From positions 485,860-545,794 of the forward strand of contig LM994670.1 of the NCBI GenBank assembly GCA_000753455.2: DNA of 59,935 nt, in the 5' to 3' direction. Below the pieces are notes generated by a model. The model searched no databases. It worked only from the letters and a program-made list of their open reading frames with translations, and was not told where the DNA came from. The DNA comes from Clostridium jeddahitimonense. Its GTDB lineage: Bacteria > Bacillota > Clostridia > Clostridiales > Clostridiaceae. The translations under genes were made by a program, and so were the position numbers. Every line of letters starts with the position of its first letter. Position 1 is the stretch's first letter. Below, piece by piece: positions 44,787 through 52,724 of the stretch.

Positions 44787-45185
44787 TTAATATCCTGTAA
44801 CCTTTATTTCACCATGTGAAGTTATTCCTTCACCAGCACCTGAACCTGAAAACTCTTTTGTTTCTCCAACAGTAAGAGCTCCAACATTTATTCTAGCAAT
44901 GTCTACAACTTCATTAGCATCGTTTAATAATTCAACTTCTATAGTTGTAAAACCACTATTTTTAGTGTTTGCTTTAACAGTTCCATCAATTTTATATGCT
45001 TTTTCACTTGTATATTCTCCATTAGTTATTTCTACAGTATAAGGCTCATCTACCTCTTTAACATCCTCAGTAGTAGTTTCTTTACCTTCTGCAAGCTTAT
45101 CGTTAATTTCATCAACACTCATTTTTTTACATCCTATTAAACCTGCCATTGTTAAAATTAACATACCAACTAATATTTTTTTCAT
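44787..45185 (-). CDS. Small lipoprotein with FxLYD-like beta domain
   Basis: This is a 132-aa lipoprotein. The signal peptide MKKILVGMLILTMAGLIGC has lipobox LIGC; an acidic linker (EGKETTTEDVKEVDE) leads to one immunoglobulin-like beta domain (YKIDGTVKANTKNSGFTTIE, LLNDANEVVDIARINVGAL, GETKEFSG) of the FxLYD type found in extracytoplasmic proteins. ATG 45185 is used: GGGGAGG lies 9 bases upstream, and the longer starts overlap it. It is monocistronic and opposed to a large gene-free region. Function unknown; the domain is usually structural or carbohydrate/protein-binding. Confidence 0.8.
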   Translation of the reverse strand: MKKILVGMLILTMAGLIGCKKMSVDEINDKLAEGKETTTEDVKEVDEPYTVEITNGEYTSEKAYKIDGTVKANTKNSGFTTIEVELLNDANEVVDIARINVGALTVGETKEFSGSGAGEGITSHGEIKVTGY

Positions 45186-45203
45186 ATTAATCATCCTCCC
45201 CAA

Positions 45204-45884
45204 TTTTTATTTTAATAAATTTAAATAGCCCCCAACCACATATCTATTAAATTAATAATTATAAGTAAATAAATCTATTAATACTTGTCTAATAGATACT
45301 ATGTGGTATAAGAAAATATTCCATATTATATTTAATAAGATTGAAAATATGAAATAAAAATTCTTATTTATATATATTATATGTTTATGCTTGAAATCCT
45401 TTAATATTTTCAAAAAAAATATAAAAAAAATATTAAAATATTAAATAAAGTGCTTTTTAATTAATAAAATGTGTTATTATGAAAAAATTGAATAATAAAG
45501 TAGACTATAAAAAAATTCTAAGAATATAATAGTTATAATTTTCATTGGAAAAGGGTTTGTGAATTATTCACAAACCCTAAAATTTTAGGTTAGTTACTAA
45601 AATGAGGAAAATAATTTGAATGTTATCTATAATAAGGTTACTTACATTATGATAGGTGAATGAGAAACTCTTACGCTAGCTAAATTATAAAATACAGTAA
45701 TGCTGTTGTAAATTACTGATATAGCAACTATCGATTTGTCATAATATATTATATGAACTGTGTATAAAGTTGTTACAAATGTTTATTATTGTAAATAAAA
45801 ATTTTATATAATTTTTATTTGGTATAAAATATAAGTGTATATATTATTTTAAAATTATTAGTTGATTAGGAGGGTGAGAAAATA
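45204..45884. other. 680-base gene-free region with two strong dyads
   Basis: No reading frame of length is present. 45553-45577 is a perfect 11-bp hairpin (GGGTTTGTGAA, 3-base loop) without a T-run, and 45576-45589 is the palindrome CCTAAAATTTTAGG directly beside it. CAGTAAT / ATTACTG pair at about 45697-45720. The rest is A/T tracts. It could hold an unannotated small RNA or operators for the flanking genes; no known riboswitch or RNA gene is recognised. Confidence 0.45.
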
Positions 45885-46748
45885 ATGAAAGGTATTATTG
45901 ATTTACATACACATTCGCTTATTACAGATGGCTCATATAGTCCAAGAGAGGTAGTGAAAAATGCATATAAGAATAATGTTAAGGTATTAGCTTTAACAGA
46001 TCATGATAGTATAGGAGGAATAAATGAGGCTATAGAAGAAGCTAAACAGTTTGATATTAAAGTAATTAATGGAATTGAAATTAGTGCATTACATAAAGAT
46101 GGAAATATGCTTCATATTTTAGGGTACGGAATGAATATTTATGATAAAGCATTTATTGAACCATATGAAAAAATGAGAAAAGCAAGAGAAGCTAATATGG
46201 AAAATATACTTAGTATTTTAAAAGAAAAACATAATTTAAATATAGATATAAATATTTTAAGGGAGAAAAAAATGGATAGTTTTATATCTAGACATGATAT
46301 TCATAAGTATATGATTGATAACAATATTTCTGAGAATAGCAAATATATATGGAATACATACTTAGATCCAATTCCATATGAAAAGGACGAGTTAATACCT
46401 ATAGATGAGGCTATTTCTGCTATCTGCAATTCGGGCGGATTAGCTTTTTTAGCACACTATAATAATAAGACTACAGGCTTAGGAAGATATAATAAAAAGG
46501 AAATAGAAAACCATATAGAATATTTAATATCATTAGGGTTAAGCGGAGTTGAAAGATATTATCCAACATTTATGGAAGAGGATGAAGAGTTTTTAGATTA
46601 TATAATTTCAAAGTATAATTTACTATTAAGTGGTGGCACAGATTATCATGGAAAATATAGAGCAAATAATGATATTGGAATTGGTAATGGAAGTTTTGGT
46701 GTAGAATATGGAAAGGTCAAATTTTTGGAAAAAATACTTTTTAAGTAA
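45885..46748 (+). CDS. PHP-domain phosphoesterase (RNase AM / YciV-TrpH family)
   Basis: This is a 287-aa metal-dependent phosphoesterase. The PHP metal sites are seen in IDLHTHSLITDGS (His-x-His, Asp), LALTDHDSIGG (Asp-His-Asp), INGIEISAL (Glu), AFLAHYNN (His) and SGGTDYHG (Asp-x-His). A helical insertion of about 100 residues between the first and second halves is typical of the YciV group, which removes 5' nucleotides from RNA ends or hydrolyses 3',5'-nucleoside bisphosphates. AGGAGGGTGAG precedes the ATG. It is 130 bases before the thioredoxin gene, and probably separate from it. Confidence 0.92.
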   Translation: MKGIIDLHTHSLITDGSYSPREVVKNAYKNNVKVLALTDHDSIGGINEAIEEAKQFDIKVINGIEISALHKDGNMLHILGYGMNIYDKAFIEPYEKMRKAREANMENILSILKEKHNLNIDINILREKKMDSFISRHDIHKYMIDNNISENSKYIWNTYLDPIPYEKDELIPIDEAISAICNSGGLAFLAHYNNKTTGLGRYNKKEIENHIEYLISLGLSGVERYYPTFMEEDEEFLDYIISKYNLLLSGGTDYHGKYRANNDIGIGNGSFGVEYGKVKFLEKILFK

Positions 46749-46880
46749 CCATATCACTGAAATATGAGCAATGAGAATATAGAATAATGTTATAGTTACA
46801 AAAAAGTACCTAATTGTTTGTAAAAAAAATCGTTGATATAATGAGAGTAAATTTAAAGAAGTATTTTGGAGGTAGAAAAA

Positions 46881-47195
46881 ATGGTAAAGCATATAAATGA
46901 AATAGAGTTTGAAAAGGAAGTTCTTAAAGAAGAAGGATTAGTAGTTGTAGATTTCTTTGCAACATGGTGCGGTCCTTGCAAAATGTTAGCACCAGTATTA
47001 GAAGAAGTGCAAAACGAAGTAAGTGATGTAAAGATTGTAAAGGTTGATGTTGATCAAAACCCTAATATTTCAACAGAGTACAGGGTAACTAATATACCAA
47101 CTATAAAAGTATTTAAGGATGGACAAGAGGTTACTACAAAGGTAGGATTTTTACCTAAAGCTCAATTAATTGATATTATTAAAAATAATAGATAA
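46881..47195 (+). CDS. trxA: Thioredoxin
   Basis: This is a 104-aa cytoplasmic thioredoxin with the active site WCGPC (Cys30, Cys33) in VVVDFFATWCGPCK, the conserved cis-Pro in TNIPTIKVF, and a normal length. ATG 46881 follows GGAGG; the longer TTG reading overlaps that Shine-Dalgarno. It reduces disulfides and would accept electrons from thioredoxin reductase, which is not encoded in the window. It is followed within 70 bases by an HxlR-type redox regulator and a CcdA-TlpA fusion, so the three probably form a redox operon. Confidence 0.96.
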   Translation: MVKHINEIEFEKEVLKEEGLVVVDFFATWCGPCKMLAPVLEEVQNEVSDVKIVKVDVDQNPNISTEYRVTNIPTIKVFKDGQEVTTKVGFLPKAQLIDIIKNNR

Positions 47196-47263
47196 TATTA
47201 TAATAAATCAATTTGTTAGATAATAAATTTAAGTAAAAATAAAGTAAGCTAGGAGGCGAATTT

Positions 47264-47614
47264 ATGAATTATAATGTAGATGATATTATATATGATTGTC
47301 CTGTTGAAGCATTAGCAACTATATTAGGAAAGAAATGGGTTGCTCATATGATATGGGCAATGCAAGATAAAAAATTTAGATTTGGTGAATTACAGAGAAC
47401 TGTTGAAGGCTGTAGTAAGAAAGTATTAAATGATCAATTAGAAATGTTAATTAATAATAATATAATGAAAAATGATAAGAAAATAGTAAATAATAGTGTT
47501 GAGTCAACTTATTATTTAAGCGAATCAGGATTGTTATTATTACCGTTAATTAAAAATATGGTTGATTGGAGTAATATGAATCTTTCTTGTGAAAAGCAAG
47601 GGGGAGGGAACTAG
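47264..47614 (+). CDS. HxlR-family regulator with N-terminal redox-candidate cysteine
   Basis: This is a 116-aa winged-helix protein. The family signature appears as ALATILGKKWVAHMIWAMQ, FGELQRTVEGCSKKVLNDQL and STYYLSESG. Cys12 in YDCPVEA occupies the position of the redox Cys of HypR/YodB-type members; further Cys are at about 53 and 109. GGAGG lies before the ATG. The stop codon overlaps the GTG start of the CcdA-TlpA gene (TAGTG). The context, with thioredoxin upstream and a thiol-redox exporter downstream, supports a disulfide-stress sensor regulating this cluster, which is inference. Confidence 0.92.
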   Translation: MNYNVDDIIYDCPVEALATILGKKWVAHMIWAMQDKKFRFGELQRTVEGCSKKVLNDQLEMLINNNIMKNDKKIVNNSVESTYYLSESGLLLLPLIKNMVDWSNMNLSCEKQGGGN

Positions 47615-48819
47615 TGGGAAATATAAATATATTCATAGTCTTTATAGAGGGGATATTATCTATATTCTCACCATGCATATTGCCAATATTACCTGTATAT
47701 TTGAGCATGTTAGCAAATAGTACTGTTAGCGATATGAATAAGGATAATTTTAAAAGCTGGATTTTAATAAGAAATACAATATTTTTTGTATTAGGAATAT
47801 CAACTACATTTTTCATATTAGGATCGTCAATAAGTGTTTTAAGTTCATTCCTAGCAACTAATAAAAATATAATTATGATTATAGGTGGAATTATAATATT
47901 AATAATGGGCCTATTTTACTTAGGAATTATTAAGTCTGAATTACTAAGTAGAGAAAAGAGATTAAGTGTTAAGTATAAAACTATGTCTCCTTTTTCAGCA
48001 TTTATCTTAGGACTTGCATTCAGTTTTGGATGGACTCCATGTATTGGACCAATCCTTGCATCAGTGCTTGTAATGGCATCAACATCAGATAGTATTTTAG
48101 TATCTAATCTATTAATAGCTGTATATACGTTAGGATTCGTAGTTCCGTTCCTTATAGTATCTATATTTTATAGTAAGTTAGGTAAACATCTTAATAATAT
48201 AAAGAAATATATGAATATTATTAAAAAAATAAGTGGAGCTTTTATTATCTTAGCAGGATTAATTATGTTAATAACAGGTATAGTAAATGTTAATAAGCAG
48301 ATTAACTTTAAAAACGAAAATACAGTTGAAGAGAATAATAACAGTTCTGATGTGGAACAAAATCAACAGCAAGAGGAACAGGAAGAGAAAAAAATAGAAC
48401 CTATTGATTTTACTTTATACGATAATTATGGTAATAAACATACTTTAAGTGAGTATAAAGGTAAAACTATATTCTTAAATTTCTGGGCAACTTGGTGTCC
48501 TCCTTGTAGAGAAGAAATGCCTTATATAGATGAGTTATATGAGGAATACAATAATAATCAAGATGATGTTGTAATTTTAGGAGTAGCATCACCAAACTTA
48601 GGAAGAGAAGGATCAAAGGAAGATATAATGAAGTTTTTAGATGATAATGGTCATAAATTCCCAGTTGTATTTGATGAAAAAGGATCACTTATGTATGGGT
48701 ACGGAATGAACTCTTTACCATCTACACTTATAATAAATAAAGAAGGTTATATTACAACGTACGTTCCAGGAGCAATGAATAAGGAAACTATGAAAAAGTT
48801 AATTGAAAGAGATATATAG
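47614..48819 (+). CDS. CcdA-type membrane electron carrier fused to a TlpA/ResA thioredoxin domain
   Basis: This is a 401-aa fusion. Residues 1-225 are a CcdA/DsbD-beta-type membrane domain with six helices and the paired Cys in FSPCILPILPVYLSM and FGWTPCIGPILA. A Glu/Gln/Asn-rich linker (about 230-262) leads to an extracytoplasmic thioredoxin-like domain with FLNFWATWCPPCREEM and the cis-Pro in NSLPSTLIINKEG. One chain can therefore pass electrons from cytoplasmic thioredoxin across the membrane to exported proteins. The GTG start is set by GGGGGAGGG and by overlap with the HxlR stop. This composition explains the thioredoxin gene two positions upstream. Confidence 0.95.
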   Translation: MGNINIFIVFIEGILSIFSPCILPILPVYLSMLANSTVSDMNKDNFKSWILIRNTIFFVLGISTTFFILGSSISVLSSFLATNKNIIMIIGGIIILIMGLFYLGIIKSELLSREKRLSVKYKTMSPFSAFILGLAFSFGWTPCIGPILASVLVMASTSDSILVSNLLIAVYTLGFVVPFLIVSIFYSKLGKHLNNIKKYMNIIKKISGAFIILAGLIMLITGIVNVNKQINFKNENTVEENNNSSDVEQNQQQEEQEEKKIEPIDFTLYDNYGNKHTLSEYKGKTIFLNFWATWCPPCREEMPYIDELYEEYNNNQDDVVILGVASPNLGREGSKEDIMKFLDDNGHKFPVVFDEKGSLMYGYGMNSLPSTLIINKEGYITTYVPGAMNKETMKKLIERDI

Positions 48820-48902
48820 AAATACTAATAAATGAACCTAAGGCGATAAGATAAAGGAAAATATAGTACAATATAAACTATATTTACTAAGTGTTTTATT
48901 TT

Positions 48903-48936
48903 GGTGCTGTATCAAAATTAATTTTGATACAGCACC
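48903..48936. terminator. Perfect palindrome acting as bidirectional terminator
   Basis: A 34-base perfect palindrome begins GGTGCTGTATCAAAATT, between convergent genes, with T-rich flanks on both sides. Confidence 0.85.
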
Positions 48937-49473
48937 TTATATTTTATTAATAGAATTCCATTTATTAAAAATTTCAGGTCTAACTATCTTTACATAGCTA
49001 AGAAATTGACTTTTGTATCCAAGTTTATCTAAACCGCCTAATATTAAATTTGGATATATAATATTTCTTTTCATAGCCCTAGCAGTGTCGATAAGTCGTA
49101 ATTCGTATTCATCAGTGAGGAAAATATGGAATAGTGTTGTATCTAATCTTGAGAATCCTACATAATACATAGATTCATATAATTCGATTAATTTATGAGA
49201 TAAACTTGGAGTTAGTGGATTAGATAAAAGATATTTATCAAGCTCTGTTCCAGATATATATTCACGAACTATATAATTTTGACCGTAAGAATATAGTTTA
49301 GGAAAATGATAATCAATTTGCGATATTAAAAGTGTATGTATTTCATTAGAACAATGAGACTTTTTTCTAAAAACTTTTATACACCTTTTATCGTCAATTT
49401 TATATACACTACCTTGAGTCCCTTTCCCTAATAATTCTAAATTACTTATATCTATATCATCATAAACTTTCAT
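48937..49473 (-). CDS. Truncated, probably degenerate protein-kinase-like protein
   Basis: This is a 178-aa protein with a protein-kinase fold signature. The glycine-rich loop LLGKGTQGSVYKI (about 15-27) is followed by the Lys strand CIKVFRKK (Lys33), an N-lobe Glu (HCSNEIHTLL) and the hinge YIVREYISGTELDKYL. The catalytic loop, normally HRDxKxxN, reads RLDTTLFHIFL, so the Asp remains but Lys and Asn are missing; the DFG motif reads LIDTAR. The C-lobe is only about 80 residues. It resembles Bud32/RIO-like small kinases or a pseudokinase. GGTGG precedes the ATG. It is monocistronic, and the terminators around it isolate it from its neighbours. Confidence 0.8.
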   Translation of the reverse strand: MKVYDDIDISNLELLGKGTQGSVYKIDDKRCIKVFRKKSHCSNEIHTLLISQIDYHFPKLYSYGQNYIVREYISGTELDKYLLSNPLTPSLSHKLIELYESMYYVGFSRLDTTLFHIFLTDEYELRLIDTARAMKRNIIYPNLILGGLDKLGYKSQFLSYVKIVRPEIFNKWNSINKI

Positions 49474-49673
49474 AGAGAAACCACCTAATTAAAAGATTTT
49501 TACTATAGTATATGATAGATAAATTTATTAAATAGTTAAATAAATTGAAAATTGCTAATAAGTATAAGGTTATTTATATATTTATAAATAATATAGAATG
49601 AACTTAAATATATATAGATAAAATGGTATAATTAGGTCCTGAAGTAAGTATAGCTAGAGGGGAATATTGATTT

Positions 49674-50360
49674 ATGAGTACTATATTAATAGTAGAAGAT
49701 GATAAAATGCTAAATCAAGGAATATCATTTAATTTTCAAATGGATGGGTTTAATGTTATTTCAGCTTTTACATTAAATGAAGCTAGAGAGAAATTAGATA
49801 AAGAAAATATAGATATTATAATATTAGATTGTAATTTGCCTGATGGTAGTGGATTTGACTTCTGTAAGAATATAAGAGAGAAATATACAAATCCAATTAT
49901 ATTTTTAACTGCATGCGACACAGAACTTGACATAATAACAGGATTAAGGATAGGAGCAGATGACTATATTACTAAGCCCTTTAGTATTAATATTTTAAGA
50001 GAAAGAGTTTCAACAGTACTTAGAAGGTGTGGCAAAAATAATATAGTTTCAAATATTATTAAAGATGGTGAGTTTGAAATAGACTTAGATAAAATTACAG
50101 TACAGAAAAATGGCGAAAATATAGTTTTAGCTCCTACGGAATATAAATTGTTAAAAAAATTAATTTTATCTAAAGGAGAAATTTTGACTAGACAAGTTTT
50201 ACTAGAAGAGTTATGGGAAAATGAAGAATATGTTGAAGAGCATGCTCTAACAGTGAATATTAATAGACTTAGAAATAAAATTGAAGATAATCCATCAAAG
50301 CCTAAATATATTAAAACTATATATGGAATTGGATATGCTTGGGCAGGTGAGAAGTCTTGA
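49674..50360 (+). CDS. OmpR/PhoB-family response regulator
   Basis: This is a 228-aa regulator with receiver domain acidic cluster VEDD (7-10), phospho-acceptor Asp52 in IIILDCNLPDGSG, Thr in IFLTACD and Lys in YITKPFS. The winged helix ends with HALTVNINRLRNKIEDNPS and IKTIYGIGYAWAG. Its stop overlaps the next start (TGATG). AGGGGAAT lies 11 bases before the ATG. It pairs with the short-sensor kinase that follows. The closest resemblance is to regulators of the BceR/VirR group that control antibiotic-peptide ABC transporters. Confidence 0.92.
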   Translation: MSTILIVEDDKMLNQGISFNFQMDGFNVISAFTLNEAREKLDKENIDIIILDCNLPDGSGFDFCKNIREKYTNPIIFLTACDTELDIITGLRIGADDYITKPFSINILRERVSTVLRRCGKNNIVSNIIKDGEFEIDLDKITVQKNGENIVLAPTEYKLLKKLILSKGEILTRQVLLEELWENEEYVEEHALTVNINRLRNKIEDNPSKPKYIKTIYGIGYAWAGEKS

Positions 50361-51424
50361 TGAGATTAAAAAGGATATTTTCAAATAATATATATAGCAT
50401 TTTTTCTATTTTAATTTCAATAATAAGTATTATATTTTTTATAATTATCAAGTTAAATCTAGATCATATTGTTACTAATAATCCTAATGTTTACAATGAA
50501 GCAAATAGTTTATTATTTATAATTGGAACATTTATTTTAATAATAGCTTTAGTTATTTTAGGATTTATATATATTATTAGAAGAAGTACTGTAAAGTTTT
50601 CTAACTCTATGTGTGATAGTATAGATAAAATTATTTATAAAGAGGAAAAAATAGAGTTTGTAGAAGATGAGGAAACTATATTTTCAAAGTTGCAACATAA
50701 GTTAAAAAAGCTCGTTGAAATATTAGATAATAATAGAGAAGAGGCTTTAAGAGAAAAAGATAATATAAAATCGCTTATAGGAGATATTTCACATCAAATA
50801 AAAACACCAATAGCTAATATTACTATGTATAATGATACATTAATTCAAAGAGAGCTAAATAAAGATCAGCAAAATATGTTTTTAAACAATATGAAATTTC
50901 AAGTATCTAAACTAGAGTGGTTAGTACAAGCTTTGATTAAAATGTCGAGATTAGAAAGTAATATAATATCTTTAAATAAAGTTAATAGCACTTTAAGTGA
51001 TACTATAGCTAATGCATTAAGTGGAGTTTACTTAAAGGCTGAAGAGAAAGAGATTGACTTAACAATAGAATGTCCAGCATTTATAAAAGTAAATCATGAT
51101 AAAAAGTGGACTAGTGAAGCTTTGTTTAATATTATTGAAAATGCAGTGAAATATACTGATAATGGAGGTAGTATTAATATTTTTGTTGAGGAATGGGAGC
51201 TATTTACTAAAATAGATATTATGGATACAGGTATAGGAATTTCTGAAGAAGATATAAATAATATATTTAAAAGATTTTATAGGTGTAGAGAAGTATTAGA
51301 AGTTGAAGGAATAGGAATAGGATTATACTTAACTAATGAGATTATTACAAAGCAAGGTGGATATATTAAGGTGAAATCTGAAAAGGGAAAGGGAACAACT
51401 TTTTCAGTATTTTTACAAAGATAA
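50360..51424 (+). CDS. Intramembrane-sensing histidine kinase (BceS-like)
   Basis: This is a 354-aa kinase with two helices (about 12-31 and 50-72) joined by a loop of only about 19 residues, so it has no real extracellular sensor domain. His145 lies in LIGDISHQIKTPIANITMY, the H-Q-I-K-T-P form usual in this subgroup. The ATPase domain has NIIENAVKYTDNGGS, DTGIGISEEDIN and GIGIGLYLTNEI. The ATG overlaps the regulator's stop. BceS kinases normally read the state of a partner ABC transporter. A candidate ABC exporter lies about 4.7 kb downstream, but is not adjacent. Confidence 0.92.
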   Translation: MRLKRIFSNNIYSIFSILISIISIIFFIIIKLNLDHIVTNNPNVYNEANSLLFIIGTFILIIALVILGFIYIIRRSTVKFSNSMCDSIDKIIYKEEKIEFVEDEETIFSKLQHKLKKLVEILDNNREEALREKDNIKSLIGDISHQIKTPIANITMYNDTLIQRELNKDQQNMFLNNMKFQVSKLEWLVQALIKMSRLESNIISLNKVNSTLSDTIANALSGVYLKAEEKEIDLTIECPAFIKVNHDKKWTSEALFNIIENAVKYTDNGGSINIFVEEWELFTKIDIMDTGIGISEEDINNIFKRFYRCREVLEVEGIGIGLYLTNEIITKQGGYIKVKSEKGKGTTFSVFLQR

Positions 51425-51442
51425 AATTACAGAGTAATAAGT

Positions 51443-51471
51443 AAAGAAGAGCTAAGACCTAGCTCTTCTTT
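51443..51471. terminator. Terminator between kinase and cupin genes
   Basis: AAAGAAGAGCT and its exact complement enclose a 7-base loop with T-rich flanks on both strands. Confidence 0.9.
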
Positions 51472-51472
51472 A

Positions 51473-51817
51473 TTATAAGCCAACAAAATCGGATGGGAAT
51501 GGAGCAATTACACTAACTAGTATAATGTCTTCGTTACCTGTATTTTTTAGGCCATGTTGTGCATCTTTAGTAGATAAAAGCATATCTCCTTTAGTGAAAG
51601 AAACTTCTTTATCCTTTTCAGGGTAAACTACTCCTGTTCCTTGAATGCAAATCCATAAGTCATCTGATGTAGTATGCTTATGTGTAGGTATAAATTGGTT
51701 AGGTTTTACAACCCAAACAGCTGCAGTAGTAGAATCAGAAGTGTAGACAACAGTCTTCTTAGCTTCTTTATCATCACCTAGAGCAACTTGGCTTAATTTG
51801 AATAAACGATTTTTCAT
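51473..51817 (-). CDS. Small cupin-domain protein
   Basis: This is a 114-aa single-domain cupin. The metal motif 1 is THKHTTSDDLWICIQG (His-x-His, Asp replacing the usual Glu region), and motif 2 is GDMLLSTKDAQHGLKNTG (His). FIPTHKH and ISV end the sandwich. AAAGGAG lies 10 bases before the ATG. It is probably monocistronic. The ligand is unknown; such small cupins are often stress-related binding or isomerase proteins. Confidence 0.88.
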   Translation of the reverse strand: MKNRLFKLSQVALGDDKEAKKTVVYTSDSTTAAVWVVKPNQFIPTHKHTTSDDLWICIQGTGVVYPEKDKEVSFTKGDMLLSTKDAQHGLKNTGNEDIILVSVIAPFPSDFVGL

Positions 51818-51890
51818 AAAATAAGTCTCCTTTAAAAAGTAATTCGTAAATATGTTATGGATTAATATATAATATATACTTTGTATTTTT

Positions 51891-52724
51891 CTAGACTATA
51901 ATAATATTTTTACAACCATTTTCTTCTACGATAGTTTTAAGGTTATTCATATACTCATCGGAAGGACTTGGGTGAGATTTTAAAGAGTATCTTACGCCAA
52001 GATTTCTAAACTTTATAAGTTTGTATCGTATATTGGAATCATATTTACTTATAATTTCGGAGACTTTTTTTACTGTTTCTTCATTATTAAATATTTCAGG
52101 AACAACAACAGTTCTTACCTCATAAAGCTTGCCTATGGAAGCTAAAAATTCTAAATTTGATAATACGTATTTGTTATCAAAATTTATATATTTATTATGT
52201 AGGTTATTATCGAAAGATTTAACATCAAGCATAACACTATCACAAACTTCTAAAAGCTTAGGCATTTCTCTAAAGTCCTTAGAACCATTGCTATCAATAA
52301 AGCAAGTTAGCCCTAATAATTTTACTTTTGTAAATAAGTTTATTAGAAACTCCTCTTGAAGAGTACATTCACCACCTGATACCGTTATCCCTTGAATAAA
52401 AGGTTTATAATTATTTATTTCATTAATTATATCAGCAGTAGACATCTTAGAAACCTTAGGACTACTATTGTTATTACATACCTTTATGCATGAATCACAA
52501 TTACAGCATTTTGATTTATTCCAAATAATCTCTTCATTAACTTTAGTAAGTGCTGTTGTAGGGCAAGCTGTGATACATGTACCGCAGTTACCACATATAT
52601 TTATAGTTTCAGGATTATGACAGTAAATACAATTAAAATTGCAACCTTGAAGAAAAATTGAAGTTCTGTTTCCAGGACCATCAACAGAGCTAAAAGGAAT
52701 TATCTTATTAACTAAACCAGTCAT
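51891..52724 (-). CDS. yjjW: Glycyl-radical enzyme activase (YjjW family)
   Basis: This is a 277-aa radical SAM enzyme that installs the glycyl radical on the enzyme encoded upstream. The SAM cluster is the C-x3-C-x2-C motif GCNFNCIYCHNPE (Cys28, 32, 35). Two ferredoxin-type clusters follow: CGNCGTCITAC (44, 47, 50, 54) and CNCDSCIKVC (73, 76, 79, 83). VSGGECTLQ is the SAM-binding GGE strand, and the barrel continues normally to the end. Its ATG overlaps the last base of the stop codon of yjjI (TAATG), so the two are tightly coupled. The family pairing is known; reaction and substrate of the pair are not fixed by sequence. Confidence 0.92.
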   Translation of the reverse strand: MTGLVNKIIPFSSVDGPGNRTSIFLQGCNFNCIYCHNPETINICGNCGTCITACPTTALTKVNEEIIWNKSKCCNCDSCIKVCNNNSSPKVSKMSTADIINEINNYKPFIQGITVSGGECTLQEEFLINLFTKVKLLGLTCFIDSNGSKDFREMPKLLEVCDSVMLDVKSFDNNLHNKYINFDNKYVLSNLEFLASIGKLYEVRTVVVPEIFNNEETVKKVSEIISKYDSNIRYKLIKFRNLGVRYSLKSHPSPSDEYMNNLKTIVEENGCKNIIIV

